Below are positions 15,744 to 24,644 of a stretch of DNA of 64,000 bases, piece by piece. The notes beneath the pieces were generated by a model. The model had not been told where the DNA came from. It made no database searches and saw only the letters and a list, made by a program, of their open reading frames with translations. Made by a program: the position numbers and the translations under genes. Numbering within the stretch: the stretch's first letter is position 1; each line of letters begins with the position of its first letter. Origin of the DNA: Mesorhizobium hawassense (lineage in GTDB: Bacteria; Pseudomonadota; Alphaproteobacteria; Rhizobiales; Rhizobiaceae); the NCBI RefSeq assembly GCF_003289945.1, contig NZ_QMBP01000006.1:186001-250000 (forward strand), given 5' to 3'.

Positions 15744-16001
15744 TCACGATGCAATCTGCGCCGAATGGCTGCCTTCCTTGGGGAGGTCGGCCGGCGCGAG
15801 GTTCACCGTCACCTTCTTCGACGGCATCGACAGGCCCGACGCGTGCAGCGCCGCCTGCACGCGCTCGCGGCTTTCGGCCACCGCCTTGTCCGGCAGGCCG
15901 ACGATCTGCATGCCGACCTTGCCCGGCCCGACCATCACCTGGACATCGACCGGCAAGGCCTCGATGCCTTGGAAAGCCACCGTGCGAACCCGCGCCACCA
16001 T
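15744..16001 (-). pseudogene. yifB: 5' fragment of yifB/comM (Mg-chelatase-like AAA ATPase)
   Basis: From ATG 16001 the frame reads MVARVRTVAFQGIEALPVDV, then VQVMVGPGKVGMQIVGLPDK, then AVAESRERVQAALHASGL up to VNLAPADLPKEGSH. This is the highly conserved N-terminus of YifB/ComM, which normally continues for about 500 residues with a Lon-like domain and an AAA ATPase. Here identity stops abruptly after GSH (near 15768) and the frame terminates within 6 residues. The Walker motifs are absent, so it is non-functional. The breakpoint probably marks an insertion or recombination junction of the element to the left. Confidence 0.85.
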
Positions 16002-16271
16002 TTGTCCAGAACCCCCGGCGTCAGCGCGCTCGTCATCCACCATCGGGCCGCGAGCGCATACAATCCAGACAACCATAGATTTTCGAGACGCGCAAGAACA
16101 TTACAGGAACATCTATCGGCGAAGACGATGGATCTCGGCTAAAGCTTCTTCTGGAGGCCGATGTGCCGCCCTTGGCGGCGTGCTCTTGAATACGGTTTTC
16201 CGGTTGGCAGCCATTCGGCTAAGGTGCGGCGGACGCAAAATCGAACCTTAAGAGGCCACGGGGAAATTCGC

Positions 16272-16706
16272 ATGCGGACCGGCTGCGCAATCTTGATCGG
16301 GTTTGCACTTGTCACGCCATCTGCCGCCGAGGATGCCCGATGCACGAAAGGACCCGCGCCCATACAATTGGAGGACATCGAGGCCGCGCCCGGTTGCCTG
16401 GCGGCGCACAAGCTGCATCAGGCCTGCGCCTGGGGATCGAGTGGCGACGAATTGATGTCGGAGGCGGTCATCGACAAATGCAAGGCGGGATTTTTCGACC
16501 AACTGACCCGCAAGCAACGACGCCTGTACGAAAAGCGCCTCGGAGCATGCAGCGAGCGCTATCCTGTCACCGAGCTGGGCGGGTCGATCCAGATATACCT
16601 GTCGTCGATGTGTGACGAGGATCTCGCCGCGACCTATTTCGAGGTCGCAAAGCATGGGCGAATTTCGGGGACGCCGCGTTGGAAGGTACCCGATGTACCC
16701 GAGTGA
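16272..16706 (+). CDS. secreted Cys-containing hypothetical protein
   Basis: 144 residues from ATG 16272. A short signal peptide (MRTGCAILIGFALVTPSAAE) predicts Sec export. The mature part has spaced cysteines (DARC, APGC, HQACAW, IDKCKAG, LGACSE, SSMCDED) compatible with disulfides in the periplasm. No domain recognised. An earlier in-frame start at 16161 would bury the signal peptide and is rejected. It sits between the yifB fragment and the gene remnants. Confidence 0.65.
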   Translation: MRTGCAILIGFALVTPSAAEDARCTKGPAPIQLEDIEAAPGCLAAHKLHQACAWGSSGDELMSEAVIDKCKAGFFDQLTRKQRRLYEKRLGACSERYPVTELGGSIQIYLSSMCDEDLAATYFEVAKHGRISGTPRWKVPDVPE

Positions 16707-16799
16707 ACGGATGATCCGTGTCGGGTGAGCTGGCGCATCCGGGAACCGGTGCGCCGTAGGCTCTCCTGCCTATCGGTGCAGCCACACATTCTCGAAATT

Positions 16800-16890
16800 C
16801 TACTCGAAGTTGGGATGGGCCGGGTTGTCCTTCACCGCCGCCACCGAATGGGTCAACAGCGAGCGCCCGTAAGGCTGGATAAGGATGCCT
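16800..16890 (-). pseudogene. gene remnant (C-terminal end only)
   Basis: The minus strand encodes GILIQPYGRSLLTHSVAAVK followed by DNPAHPNFE and a stop (16802-16800). The sequence has protein-like composition but no start or upstream domain. The reading frame becomes unconvincing past about 16890, where an opposite-strand remnant begins. I do not recognise the parent gene. Confidence 0.4.
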
Positions 16891-17044
16891 GTTCCTGGAG
16901 CGGCCGTTGTCGACGGTCGACCGCCGCATCCTCGAATCCGGCAAGATCGCCATCGACGCGCCGATCGACTTCCTCGAAAGCCTGGACCGCCGCCGCGCGG
17001 CGATCGTGATGAAGCCCAGCGTGGTTGAGCGTAAGACGGCTTAG
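16886..17044 (+). pseudogene. gene remnant (C-terminal end only)
   Basis: The frame is open from 16883 with no start codon and encodes LFLERPLSTVDRRILESGKI, then AIDAPIDFLESLDRRRAAIV, ending MKPSVVERKTA. Composition and codon use are gene-like, so it is probably the tail of a deleted gene. Together with the opposite-strand remnant it shows that this interval has been scrambled. Confidence 0.4.
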
Positions 17045-17161
17045 CGGCGGGATATATCGCTGGCGAAAGCAGCTAGAACCGCATTCCTACCGCGAACTGC
17101 CAAGCGCTTGCGTGGCGTGATTGGTAAATGTCCAGTCCGCGTCAGACCGGCTGTCTCTGGC

Positions 17162-17719
17162 CTAGTGGACATCGCGAGGGAGCGATTTGCTTATGAATTG
17201 GTCGCCACAAAGTTCCTCGATGACCCGCGGCCGGTCCATGCGTGGCGCGTCTTCGGGTTTGTAACCGAATGGGACAATCGGCAGGTCGACCCTGCAATAG
17301 GGCATTGTCAGCTTACGCCCCGACCCCGTCGTCCATTGTTCATCGCGGCAGGTCGTATGAGACTTGATCGTCTCTGGCCAGACAATGCCGACATAGACGT
17401 CGCGTCCGTAGCGAGCGACGAAATCTTCTATCGAAACGCGGTATTTGCCTGTGTTGGAGAAGCCATAGACCTGGACGATGCCTTCTATCGCCCTTCCGCG
17501 AACCGTTCGTTGGATATTGAAAGTAATGGTAGCCGATCGATCAGCGACCTTGCTGTTCGTCCCTTCTATCGGTGCATATTGAATGCGGACAACTCGTCCA
17601 AAGAAGATGCTGTCAGCACGGTTGCGTTGATCGGCGCTCAACGAGTGTTGCATTACGCACGCACCGACAATCTGGCACTGCAAGATAACCAGAACGATAG
17701 CAAGGAAGGCTGCTCTCAT
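17162..17719 (-). CDS. exported protein, possible lipoprotein
   Basis: 185 residues from ATG 17719 (MRAAFLAIVLVILQCQIVGA, then C). The signal sequence ends VGA-C, an acceptable lipobox, so it may be a lipoprotein. The mature part is beta-rich (DSIFFGRVVRIQYAP, then ATITFNIQRTVRG, then GIVQVYGF), with an arrangement reminiscent of small OB/NTR-like folds, and contains several cysteines. Four codons of an earlier start are possible. It lies 50 bases downstream of gshB on the same strand. Function unknown. Confidence 0.6.
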   Translation of the reverse strand: MRAAFLAIVLVILQCQIVGACVMQHSLSADQRNRADSIFFGRVVRIQYAPIEGTNSKVADRSATITFNIQRTVRGRAIEGIVQVYGFSNTGKYRVSIEDFVARYGRDVYVGIVWPETIKSHTTCRDEQWTTGSGRKLTMPYCRVDLPIVPFGYKPEDAPRMDRPRVIEELCGDQFISKSLPRDVH

Positions 17720-17769
17720 TTGGTAACCCACCGCTCGCGCTCATCAACACGCCAATTGTCGTGTGGTGC

Positions 17770-18711
17770 CTATTTCCTCTTCCCTTCCACGCAATCCCAG
17801 AACAGGCTCGCAATATCCGCGCCGCCGAAACGCCGCACTTCGCGCACGCCGGTCGGCGAGGTGACGTTGATCTCGGTCATGTAGTCGCCGATCACGTCGA
17901 TGCCGACCAGGATGAAGCCGCGTTCTCTCAGTGCCGGTCCGATGCGGGCGCAGATCTCGCGCTCGCGCTCGGTCAGTTCGGTCTTTTCGGCGCGGCCGCC
18001 GACATGCATGTTGGAGCGGGAATCGTGCTCGGCCGGCACGCGGTTGATGGCGCCCACCGGTTCGCCGTCGATCAGGATGATGCGCTTGTCGCCCTTGCGC
18101 ACGTCCTTGAGATAACGCTGCACGATATACGGCTCGCGGAACAGCTGGCCGAACATTTCGAGCAGCGAGGCGAGGTTGCGGTCCGCCTCGTGCAGATGGA
18201 AAATGCCGGCGCCGCCATTGCCGTAGAGCGGCTTGACGATGATGTCGCCGAACTCCTTGCGGAAGGCCGCGACTTCCAGCGGGTCCTTGGTGATCAGCGT
18301 CTCCGGCATCAGGTCCGGAAATTCGGTGACGAAGATCTTTTCCGGGCTGTTGCGCACCCAGGCCGGGTCGTTGACCACCAGCGTCTTCGGATGGATGCGC
18401 TCGAGGATGTGCGTGGTGGTGATGTAGTTCATGTCGAAGGGCGGGTCCTGCCTGAGCAGCACCACATCCATCTCGGAGAGGTCGGTGCGCACCTTCTCGC
18501 CAAGCGAGTAATGGTTGCCCTTCTCGTCGCGGACCTGCATCTCCTCGAGGCGCGCGAACACCTTGCCGTCGCGCATCGACAGCCGGTCGGGCGTGTAGTG
18601 GAAAAGCTTGTGGCCGCGCCGCTGCGCCTCCAGCGACAGCGCGAAGCTGGTGTCGCCGGCGATCGACACGGAGGAGACATGGTCCATCTGGACGGCGATT
18701 TTCAGCGGCAT
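17770..18711 (-). CDS. gshB: glutathione synthetase
   Basis: 313 residues, the usual length. Catalyses ATP-dependent ligation of glycine to gamma-glutamylcysteine, the last step of glutathione synthesis, in the cytoplasm. Signature segments are [20 protein letters not shown], the [20 protein letters not shown] region, the ATP-grasp core [18 protein letters not shown], and the metal/ADP site around [20 protein letters not shown] ending in NVTSPTG. The start at 18711 is the family start. In many rhizobia gshB lies next to yifB; here the yifB fragment is 1.8 kb downstream on the same strand, consistent with an insertion between them. Confidence 0.95.
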   Translation of the reverse strand: MPLKIAVQMDHVSSVSIAGDTSFALSLEAQRRGHKLFHYTPDRLSMRDGKVFARLEEMQVRDEKGNHYSLGEKVRTDLSEMDVVLLRQDPPFDMNYITTTHILERIHPKTLVVNDPAWVRNSPEKIFVTEFPDLMPETLITKDPLEVAAFRKEFGDIIVKPLYGNGGAGIFHLHEADRNLASLLEMFGQLFREPYIVQRYLKDVRKGDKRIILIDGEPVGAINRVPAEHDSRSNMHVGGRAEKTELTEREREICARIGPALRERGFILVGIDVIGDYMTEINVTSPTGVREVRRFGGADIASLFWDCVEGKRK

Positions 18712-18791
18712 CTCGGGTCTCCAGGGCGGTCGAGCATTTCCAGGAAGCGCCGATATACGGAACTCGGCGGCTTCTGCCAATCGGCCAGAGC

Positions 18792-19166
18792 TTACCGGTC
18801 GAAGACCAGGCGCGAATACCCGAGGAAGGAGAGCGCCATGGCGACGATCGAGGCCGCGGCAAGCGCCAGGAGCGGCGGCAGGGCCGGCAGCGCGAACAGC
18901 AGCGCGCAATAGACCAGGTAGTTGACGATGCTGGTGGCGATGCCGACGCCACCATAGCGCGCGCCTTCCCGCGCCATGCCCCGGCTCGACGGCGCGAAGG
19001 TCAGATTGCGGTTGATCTGCCAGGTGACGCAGAGCGCGAAGCCGATCGACAGCACCCGCGCCGAGAGCGCACCGAGCGGCGTGGTGGAAATGAGCAGCCA
19101 CAGTGCCGCCGCGTCGGCGACGAAGCCGACGCCGCCGGTAAGGGCGAAGCGCACGAGCCGGTTCAC
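18792..19166 (-). CDS. GtrA-family membrane protein
   Basis: 124 residues from GTG 19166, preceded by AGGGGA. Four hydrophobic helices begin [20 protein letters not shown] and include [20 protein letters not shown], the GtrA signature (..F...W..NR..TF). GtrA proteins are thought to move lipid-linked sugars across the inner membrane. It lies 11 bases downstream of the glycosyltransferase gene, so the two form an operon: GT2 makes an undecaprenyl-linked sugar and GtrA flips it. Confidence 0.88.
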   Translation of the reverse strand: MNRLVRFALTGGVGFVADAAALWLLISTTPLGALSARVLSIGFALCVTWQINRNLTFAPSSRGMAREGARYGGVGIATSIVNYLVYCALLFALPALPPLLALAAASIVAMALSFLGYSRLVFDR

Positions 19167-19177
19167 TATGCGGTCCC

Positions 19178-20182
19178 CTATGCCGCCCTTGGGGCCTTGC
19201 CAGGCTCGCTCTTCGGCTGGGCCTGCCCGGACGCGACGCGCTCTGCCCGGCCGGACGAGATCGACAGGTAGAAGATGCGCTTCTGCTCGGCCCGGCCGCG
19301 CGACACCGAATCGAGGATGAACCCGGTCATCATGGCGAGCATGGACAGAAGCAGCATGCCGATCGACAGCACCCAGGTCGGCATGCGCGGCACCAGTCCC
19401 GTCTCGGCGAATTCCACCAGCACCGGGATCATCAGGCCGATGCTCGCCGCCAGGAAGAACAGCGCGAACGTGCCGAAGAAGCGCAGCGGCTGCGTCTCCT
19501 TCACCAGCATGGCGAACATCCACAGAATCCTGGCGCCGTCGCGGAAGGTCGACAGCTTCGACGACGAGCCCTCCGGTCGGCGGCCGTAATCGAGCGCCAT
19601 CTCGCTCACCGGAAGCTTGAGCTGCGAGGCATGCACCGACATCTCGGTCTCGATCTCGAAGCCGCCGGACACGGCCGGGAAGCTCTTGACGAAGCGGCGG
19701 GAAAAGACCCGATAGCCGGAGAAAATATCGGTGAAATCGGTCCCGAACAGGCCTTTGTAGAGCCGGTTGAAGACGCGGTTGCCGAAGGCGTGGCCGTTGC
19801 GGCCGGCATCGTCGGTGACGCCGCGCCTGGTGCCGACCACCATGTCCGAGCGTTCGGTCTGCAGGATGTTGATCAGCAGCGGTGCATCCTCCGGCGCATA
19901 GGTGCCGTCGCCGTCGGCCATCACATAGATGTCGGCGTCGATGTCGGCGAACATGCGCCGCACCACGTTGCCCTTGCCCTGGCGCGGCTCGCGCACGACG
20001 ATGGCGCCGCCGGCGCGGGCTTTCAGCGCCGTGAGGTCCTTGGAATTGTTGTCGTAGACATAGATCGCGGCCGACGGCAGCGTCTCGCGGAAGCGCCGCA
20101 CGACCTCGCCGATCGTCAGTTCTTCATTGTAGCAAGGCAGGAGCACGGCGATGACCGGCTCGTGGCGGACTGCATGCGGCAT
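19178..20182 (-). CDS. family 2 glycosyltransferase (polyprenyl-phosphate sugar type)
   Basis: 334 residues. The GT-A fold begins [20 protein letters not shown], and [13 protein letters not shown] carries the metal-binding acidic motif. [20 protein letters not shown] and [20 protein letters not shown] are typical of dolichol/polyprenyl-phosphate hexose synthases. Two C-terminal spans ([20 protein letters not shown] and [20 protein letters not shown]) anchor it. Likely makes a lipid-linked sugar donor in the cytoplasmic leaflet for the GtrA protein and the GT-C protein encoded divergently. Sugar unknown. Confidence 0.9.
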   Translation of the reverse strand: MPHAVRHEPVIAVLLPCYNEELTIGEVVRRFRETLPSAAIYVYDNNSKDLTALKARAGGAIVVREPRQGKGNVVRRMFADIDADIYVMADGDGTYAPEDAPLLINILQTERSDMVVGTRRGVTDDAGRNGHAFGNRVFNRLYKGLFGTDFTDIFSGYRVFSRRFVKSFPAVSGGFEIETEMSVHASQLKLPVSEMALDYGRRPEGSSSKLSTFRDGARILWMFAMLVKETQPLRFFGTFALFFLAASIGLMIPVLVEFAETGLVPRMPTWVLSIGMLLLSMLAMMTGFILDSVSRGRAEQKRIFYLSISSGRAERVASGQAQPKSEPGKAPRAA

Positions 20183-20308
20183 GTGTGTCTCCGGACGCCC
20201 GACCAGCCTCCGGCCGTTCTTATGCCGGCCCCGTCGAGCCGTTTTACTATTTATTGAAGCCGTTAAGGCTAGGTTTAAGCCGATCCTCTCCCTTCGAAGG
20301 CTACGGCA

Positions 20309-22108
20309 ATGGGCACAGCTGAGAACGGCGTCGCCACCTGGAAGTCCGATCTCATGCTGGCGCTGCTGGCCGCCTTGCTGGCGCTCGCCTTCGACGCGTG
20401 GACCGGTTTTGGCCAACTGACCGATCCCGGCGGCGACAACGACAATATGCTGCGCCTCGTCCAGGTCCGCGACCTGCTTGCCGGCCAGGGCTGGTTCGAC
20501 CTGCACCAGTACCGCATGGGGCTGGAAGGCGGCTTCGTCATACATTGGTCGAGGCTGGTCGACGCGCCGATCGCCGCGATCGTGCTTGTCGCCTCGGCGC
20601 TCACTGGCAGCAGGCCGCTTGGCGAGGACGTGGCGCAGGTGCTTTGGCCGGCGCTGCTGCTTTGGTCGACCCTGTTCTTCACCGCCCGTGCCGCGCGCAG
20701 CTTCGGCGGCGGCGGCGCTGTGCTGCCCGCCATTCTGATCGGGGGCGCCGGCTATTATTTCATCGGCATCTACGATCCCGGCGCGCTCGATCACCACAAT
20801 GTCCAGCTGATGCTCACCATGGCGAGCCTCGCCTTGCTGCTCGAGGCGCCCGCACGGCGCTGGGCCGCGCTGTTTTCCGGCCTCTGCGCCGCGCTGACGC
20901 TCGCCGTCGGCATGGAAACCGTTCCTTATGTCGCCACCATCGGCGTTTGCGTGGCGCTGCTGTTCGTTGCCGATGCGAAGGGCGAGCGGGCGATCGCCCG
21001 CGATTTCGGCCTCGGCTTCGCCGGGGTCTCGGCACTTGTCTTCGTCGCCACCATTCCGCCTTCCGCATGGGGCGCCGCGCAATGCGATGCCTTCTCGGTC
21101 GCGCAGTTCGCCGTCGCCGCCATTGCCGGCGTCGGGCTGGCGGCGATCGCTTCGATCGAGCCTGCCGCTGGCAGCTGGCAGCGCAGGTTGGCGGCGTTGG
21201 CCGTGCTGGGCGCCGTCCTCGGCGTCGTTGTGGTGGCACTGTTCCCGCAATGCCTCGCCGCGCCCTATGCCGATCTCGACCCGCGCCTCAAGGAATTGTG
21301 GCTCGATCATATCGACGAGGCCCAGTCGCTGTTCACGCTGCTGGTGCGCGATCCGGCGCGCGTGGCGGCGCGATACGCGACGCCACTGGTGGCGATGATC
21401 CTGATGGCGCTGCGTTTCCGCCGCGGCGGCTGGCGGCGGCAGGACGGCCTCGTCGCGGCGTTGCTTGCCGTTGCCTTCGTGGTCGGCGCCTGGCAGGTGC
21501 GCGGCACCACCTTCTCGATCGCCTTCGCGGTCATCCCGCTCGCGGCGTGGATCGCGAAATGGCGCGCCCGCGCCCAGACCAGCTCGTCGCTCGGCGTGGC
21601 GCTGCGCCTGGCGGCCGTCTGGCTGGTCTCGATCAACCCGGTCTGGACAGGCGTCGCCGCGGCCGCCTCGGTGGCCTTCGAAAAGGGCGCGCCTGTCGCC
21701 GACGGCGGCACGGCGGATAAGACTTGCGAGAAGGCGGCAACCTTTGCGCCGCTCGGCGCCATGGCCGACACCACCGTGCTGACGATCTCCAATCTCGGCC
21801 CGCCGGTCCTCGTCTATAGCGGCCATCGCGTCTTTGCCGGGCCCTATCACCGCAACGTCGACGGCAATCTCCTGGCGCTCGACGCCTTTCTCGGCTCGGC
21901 CGATGACGCCCACGCAATCGTCGCGGCGCATCGCGTCGGCCTCGTCGCCATCTGCCCCGGCAATGTCGAGAGCCAAATCCTGACCCGGAAGGCGCCGCAG
22001 GGCTTCCTTGCCGGCCTGTTGCGCGGCAGTGTGCCGGATTGGCTCGAGCCGGTCAGCGAGACCAAGGGCAGCCCGATCGAGCTCTACCGCGTCAGGCAAG
22101 CCGGCTAA
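20309..22108 (+). CDS. polytopic GT-C-type membrane protein
   Basis: 599 residues with about eleven hydrophobic segments, starting SDLMLALLAALLALAFDAWT. An acidic loop (DPGGDNDNMLRLVQVRDLLA) after the first span and an HWSRLVDAP segment in the same loop resemble oligosaccharyltransferase-like GT-C enzymes, which use polyprenyl-linked sugars on the periplasmic face. A soluble C-terminal domain (about residues 475-599) follows. Divergent from the GT2/GtrA operon, it is probably the enzyme that consumes its lipid-linked sugar. Acceptor unknown. Confidence 0.75.
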   Translation: MGTAENGVATWKSDLMLALLAALLALAFDAWTGFGQLTDPGGDNDNMLRLVQVRDLLAGQGWFDLHQYRMGLEGGFVIHWSRLVDAPIAAIVLVASALTGSRPLGEDVAQVLWPALLLWSTLFFTARAARSFGGGGAVLPAILIGGAGYYFIGIYDPGALDHHNVQLMLTMASLALLLEAPARRWAALFSGLCAALTLAVGMETVPYVATIGVCVALLFVADAKGERAIARDFGLGFAGVSALVFVATIPPSAWGAAQCDAFSVAQFAVAAIAGVGLAAIASIEPAAGSWQRRLAALAVLGAVLGVVVVALFPQCLAAPYADLDPRLKELWLDHIDEAQSLFTLLVRDPARVAARYATPLVAMILMALRFRRGGWRRQDGLVAALLAVAFVVGAWQVRGTTFSIAFAVIPLAAWIAKWRARAQTSSSLGVALRLAAVWLVSINPVWTGVAAAASVAFEKGAPVADGGTADKTCEKAATFAPLGAMADTTVLTISNLGPPVLVYSGHRVFAGPYHRNVDGNLLALDAFLGSADDAHAIVAAHRVGLVAICPGNVESQILTRKAPQGFLAGLLRGSVPDWLEPVSETKGSPIELYRVRQAG

Positions 22109-22140
22109 AAGCAGTGCGAAGAAGAGCGCGACGCGGCTTT

Positions 22141-22158
22141 CTTGCGCAATTGCGCAAG
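22141..22158. repeat. perfect 18-base palindrome
   Basis: CTTGCGCAATTGCGCAAG, extended imperfectly to GGCTT...AAGCC. It lies in the 262-base gap after the GT-C gene and before the GGDEF-EAL gene. It could be a terminator stem without a T-run or a dyad operator. CTTGCGCAA is shared with the palindrome at 14422. Confidence 0.5.
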
Positions 22159-22370
22159 AGAGAAGCCAAACTCAGGAAAAGTCGTCCGATATTTCCATTA
22201 GAGCTTACGCATAAACGAATATTTGGAGTAGATCTGAGATATCAATCGAAGCTGAACCGGCGCCGGTGATGCAAGCGGCGGTTCCGGCCGTGGGAAAATC
22301 GTTTTCCCGATACTTTTCCTAAACGCTTTGCTGCCAGTCTGGCCGAAAATACCGACATAAGAACAGAGGC

Positions 22371-23723
22371 ATGATGCAAACGACGTTTGGCACCGGTCAG
22401 CCAGGCAAGGAAAACACGGATCTGGCTCTCACGGATTCGTTGACCGGGCTCGGCAACCATCGTCGCTTCTTCGACAAGGTCGATCGCCTGATCAGCGACC
22501 GCGCCGACGATCCCGCGCCCTTCACCGTCGGCATCCTCGACCTCGACGGCTTCAAGCCGATCAACGACCTGTTCGGCCACAAGGCCGGCGACGATATCCT
22601 GATCCAGGTGGCGATGCGGCTGCGCGCCTCGATGGACGGCTATTCCACCGTCTGCCGCATCGGCGCCGACGAATTCGCCTATCTCTACCCGATGGTATTC
22701 TCGGAGGAGCAGGCGGCCGAGAAGTCGCGCATGCTGATCGAGATCCTGTCGGCGCCCTATGATGTCGGCGAGCGCACCGCGCGATTGTCGGCCTCGGTCG
22801 GCTGCTCGCTGTTCTATTCCGGCGACGAGACCACCGAGATCCTCGTCAACAAGGCAGAGACCGCGCTCTACCACGCCAAGCGTTCCGGCCGCGGCCGCGT
22901 CGTCGTCTACACCCGCGAGATGGAAGAGGCGGCCAAGCGGGTCACCCGCATCGAGCAGGCGCTGCGCCGCGCCGTCTCGGCCGGTGAGGTCGAGCCGCAT
23001 TTCCAGCCCATCGTCGACTTGAACAGCCGCCGCACCATCGGCTTCGAGACGCTGGCGCGCTGGACCGACCGCGACCTCGGCGTCGTGCCCCCATCCGTCT
23101 TCATTCCGATCGCCGAGGAGCGCGGCATCATCGGCCCGCTGTCGCAGCTGGTGCTGCGCAAGGCGGCCGAGGCGGCGCGCAGCTGGCCGAAGGAGCTGTT
23201 CCTGTCCTTCAACCTGTCGCCGTCGCAGCTCGTCGACCAGAACACCGGCCTGCACATCCTGGCCATCCTCGACCGCACCGGCTTCGATCCGCGCCGGCTG
23301 GAGATCGAGATCACCGAGACCGGCCTGATGAACGATCCGGCCTCGGCCGAGAAGATCGTCGAGGATCTGCGCCGCGTCGGCATCCGCGTCTCGCTCGACG
23401 ATTTCGGCACCGGCCAGTCGTCGCTCGGCCGCCTGCGCGAATTCCATTTCGACAAGCTCAAGATCGACCGCGCCTTCGTCTCCTCCATCCTCGACGACCG
23501 GCCGTCGGAACACATCATCCGCGCCATCCTCGCCATGTGCGAAGGGCTCGGCATGGATGTCGTCGCCGAAGGCATCGAGGACGAGGCGCAGGCCGACCGC
23601 CTCGTTCAGTTCGGTTGCGCCGGCGGGCAGGGCTACCTGTTCGGCAGGCCGGCCGACGCCGACGCCACGCTCGGCTATCTGCGCGATTCCTATCGCGGCG
23701 CGCTGCACGCCAAGGCGATCTGA
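22371..23723 (+). CDS. GGDEF-EAL cyclic-di-GMP protein
   Basis: 450 residues, no membrane span or sensor domain. GGDEF domain at about 20-180: LTDSLTGLGNHRRFFDKV, LDLDGFKPINDLFGHKAGDD, and the signature altered to GADEF (CRIGADEFAYL), so cyclase activity is doubtful. EAL domain at about 195-440: FETLARW replaces EAL but keeps the Glu; FNLSPSQL, EIEITETG, DDFGTGQSSL, KIDRAFV and VAEGIED are all present, so phosphodiesterase activity is likely. Probably lowers cyclic-di-GMP in the cytoplasm. Single gene. Confidence 0.92.
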   Translation: MMQTTFGTGQPGKENTDLALTDSLTGLGNHRRFFDKVDRLISDRADDPAPFTVGILDLDGFKPINDLFGHKAGDDILIQVAMRLRASMDGYSTVCRIGADEFAYLYPMVFSEEQAAEKSRMLIEILSAPYDVGERTARLSASVGCSLFYSGDETTEILVNKAETALYHAKRSGRGRVVVYTREMEEAAKRVTRIEQALRRAVSAGEVEPHFQPIVDLNSRRTIGFETLARWTDRDLGVVPPSVFIPIAEERGIIGPLSQLVLRKAAEAARSWPKELFLSFNLSPSQLVDQNTGLHILAILDRTGFDPRRLEIEITETGLMNDPASAEKIVEDLRRVGIRVSLDDFGTGQSSLGRLREFHFDKLKIDRAFVSSILDDRPSEHIIRAILAMCEGLGMDVVAEGIEDEAQADRLVQFGCAGGQGYLFGRPADADATLGYLRDSYRGALHAKAI

Positions 23724-23876
23724 CCAGGCTTTTCCACCTGTTCTGAAGACCGGCGGCAGCCCCGTGGGCGATGCGTCCGTCATTTGTCTGACATTTGGCC
23801 GGAAATCCGACGTTTCTCCCTTGCCCCCGCGCTTTGTCTGGCTAGGATGCGCGCCGTCCAAAGGGAGAAGGAAATC

Positions 23877-24644
23877 ATGATGCCATCGGCGCGGTTCGCC
23901 GACCTCGACGGCGCCTCGGTGCTGATCACCGGCGGCGGTTCCGGCATCGGCGCGGCGCTGACCGAAGGCTTTATGCGCCAGGGCGCCAGGGTCGCTTTCA
24001 TCGACATCGCCGAGAAGGTGAGCACGGCCTTGGCCGACCGGCTGGAAAAGGAGCTTGGCCATCGCCCGCTCTATCTCGAGGCCGACCTGCGCGACATCGA
24101 GGCGCTGCGCGACGCCGTGGCAAAGGCGGCGGAAGAGCATGGCGATGTCACCACGCTGGTCAACAACGCCGCGCTCGACGACCGCCACGCGGTCGAAGAA
24201 GTGACGGTTGAATTCTGGGACAACAACCTCGCCATCAACCTGCGGCCGCATTTCTTCACCGCGCAGGCGGTGGCGCCCGGCATGAAGCGCGCCGGCGGCG
24301 GCTCGATCATCAATTTCACCTCGACCTCCTACCTGATCAACCACCCCGACATGCCGGCCTACACCGCGGCCAAGGCGGGCATATTCGGCCTGACCAAGGG
24401 CCTTGCCGGCAAGCTCGGCGCCGACCGCATCCGCGTCAACGCGGTGGCGCCCGGCTGGGTCATCACCGAACGGCAGCGCGAGCTCTGGGTCACCGATGCC
24501 GGCCTCGCCGCCCATGTCGCCAAGCAGTGCATCAAGGACGTCATGCAGCCCGACGACATGGTCGGCACGGTGCTGTTCCTGGCATCGGATGCCTCGCGCA
24601 TGCTCACCGCCCAGATGCTGATCGTCGACGGAGGTTTCCTGTGA
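23877..24644 (+). CDS. short-chain dehydrogenase, probable sugar 1-dehydrogenase
   Basis: 255 residues from ATG 23877 after AGGGAGAAGG. Classical SDR: cofactor motif VLITGGGSGIGAAL, NNAA, catalytic Ser and TyrXXXLys in STSYLINHPDMPAYTAAKAG, and the C-terminal LFLASDASRMLTAQMLIVDG. First gene of a tightly coupled four-gene operon with dgoK, dgoA and a lactonase. It therefore probably oxidises galactose (or a related aldose) to the lactone, as in the De Ley-Doudoroff pathway. Substrate inferred from context only. Its stop overlaps the dgoK start (GTGA). Confidence 0.85.
   Translation: MMPSARFADLDGASVLITGGGSGIGAALTEGFMRQGARVAFIDIAEKVSTALADRLEKELGHRPLYLEADLRDIEALRDAVAKAAEEHGDVTTLVNNAALDDRHAVEEVTVEFWDNNLAINLRPHFFTAQAVAPGMKRAGGGSIINFTSTSYLINHPDMPAYTAAKAGIFGLTKGLAGKLGADRIRVNAVAPGWVITERQRELWVTDAGLAAHVAKQCIKDVMQPDDMVGTVLFLASDASRMLTAQMLIVDGGFL

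Noticed and set aside
1-17100. Insertion sequences or integrase within the accessory region
   Set aside because: No transposase, recombinase or integrase motif was found on either strand in this part of the window; such a gene may lie to the left.
15722-17161. tRNA gene as integration site
   Set aside because: I looked for a cloverleaf and CCA-type 3' end near the yifB breakpoint and found none; the interrupted gene is yifB itself.
19178-22099. 973-codon minus-strand open frame spanning the GT-C gene
   Set aside because: Only its last 334 codons (from ATG 20182) have a family pattern; the rest is a shadow of the plus-strand membrane protein, rich in Arg/Gly/Asp with no domain.
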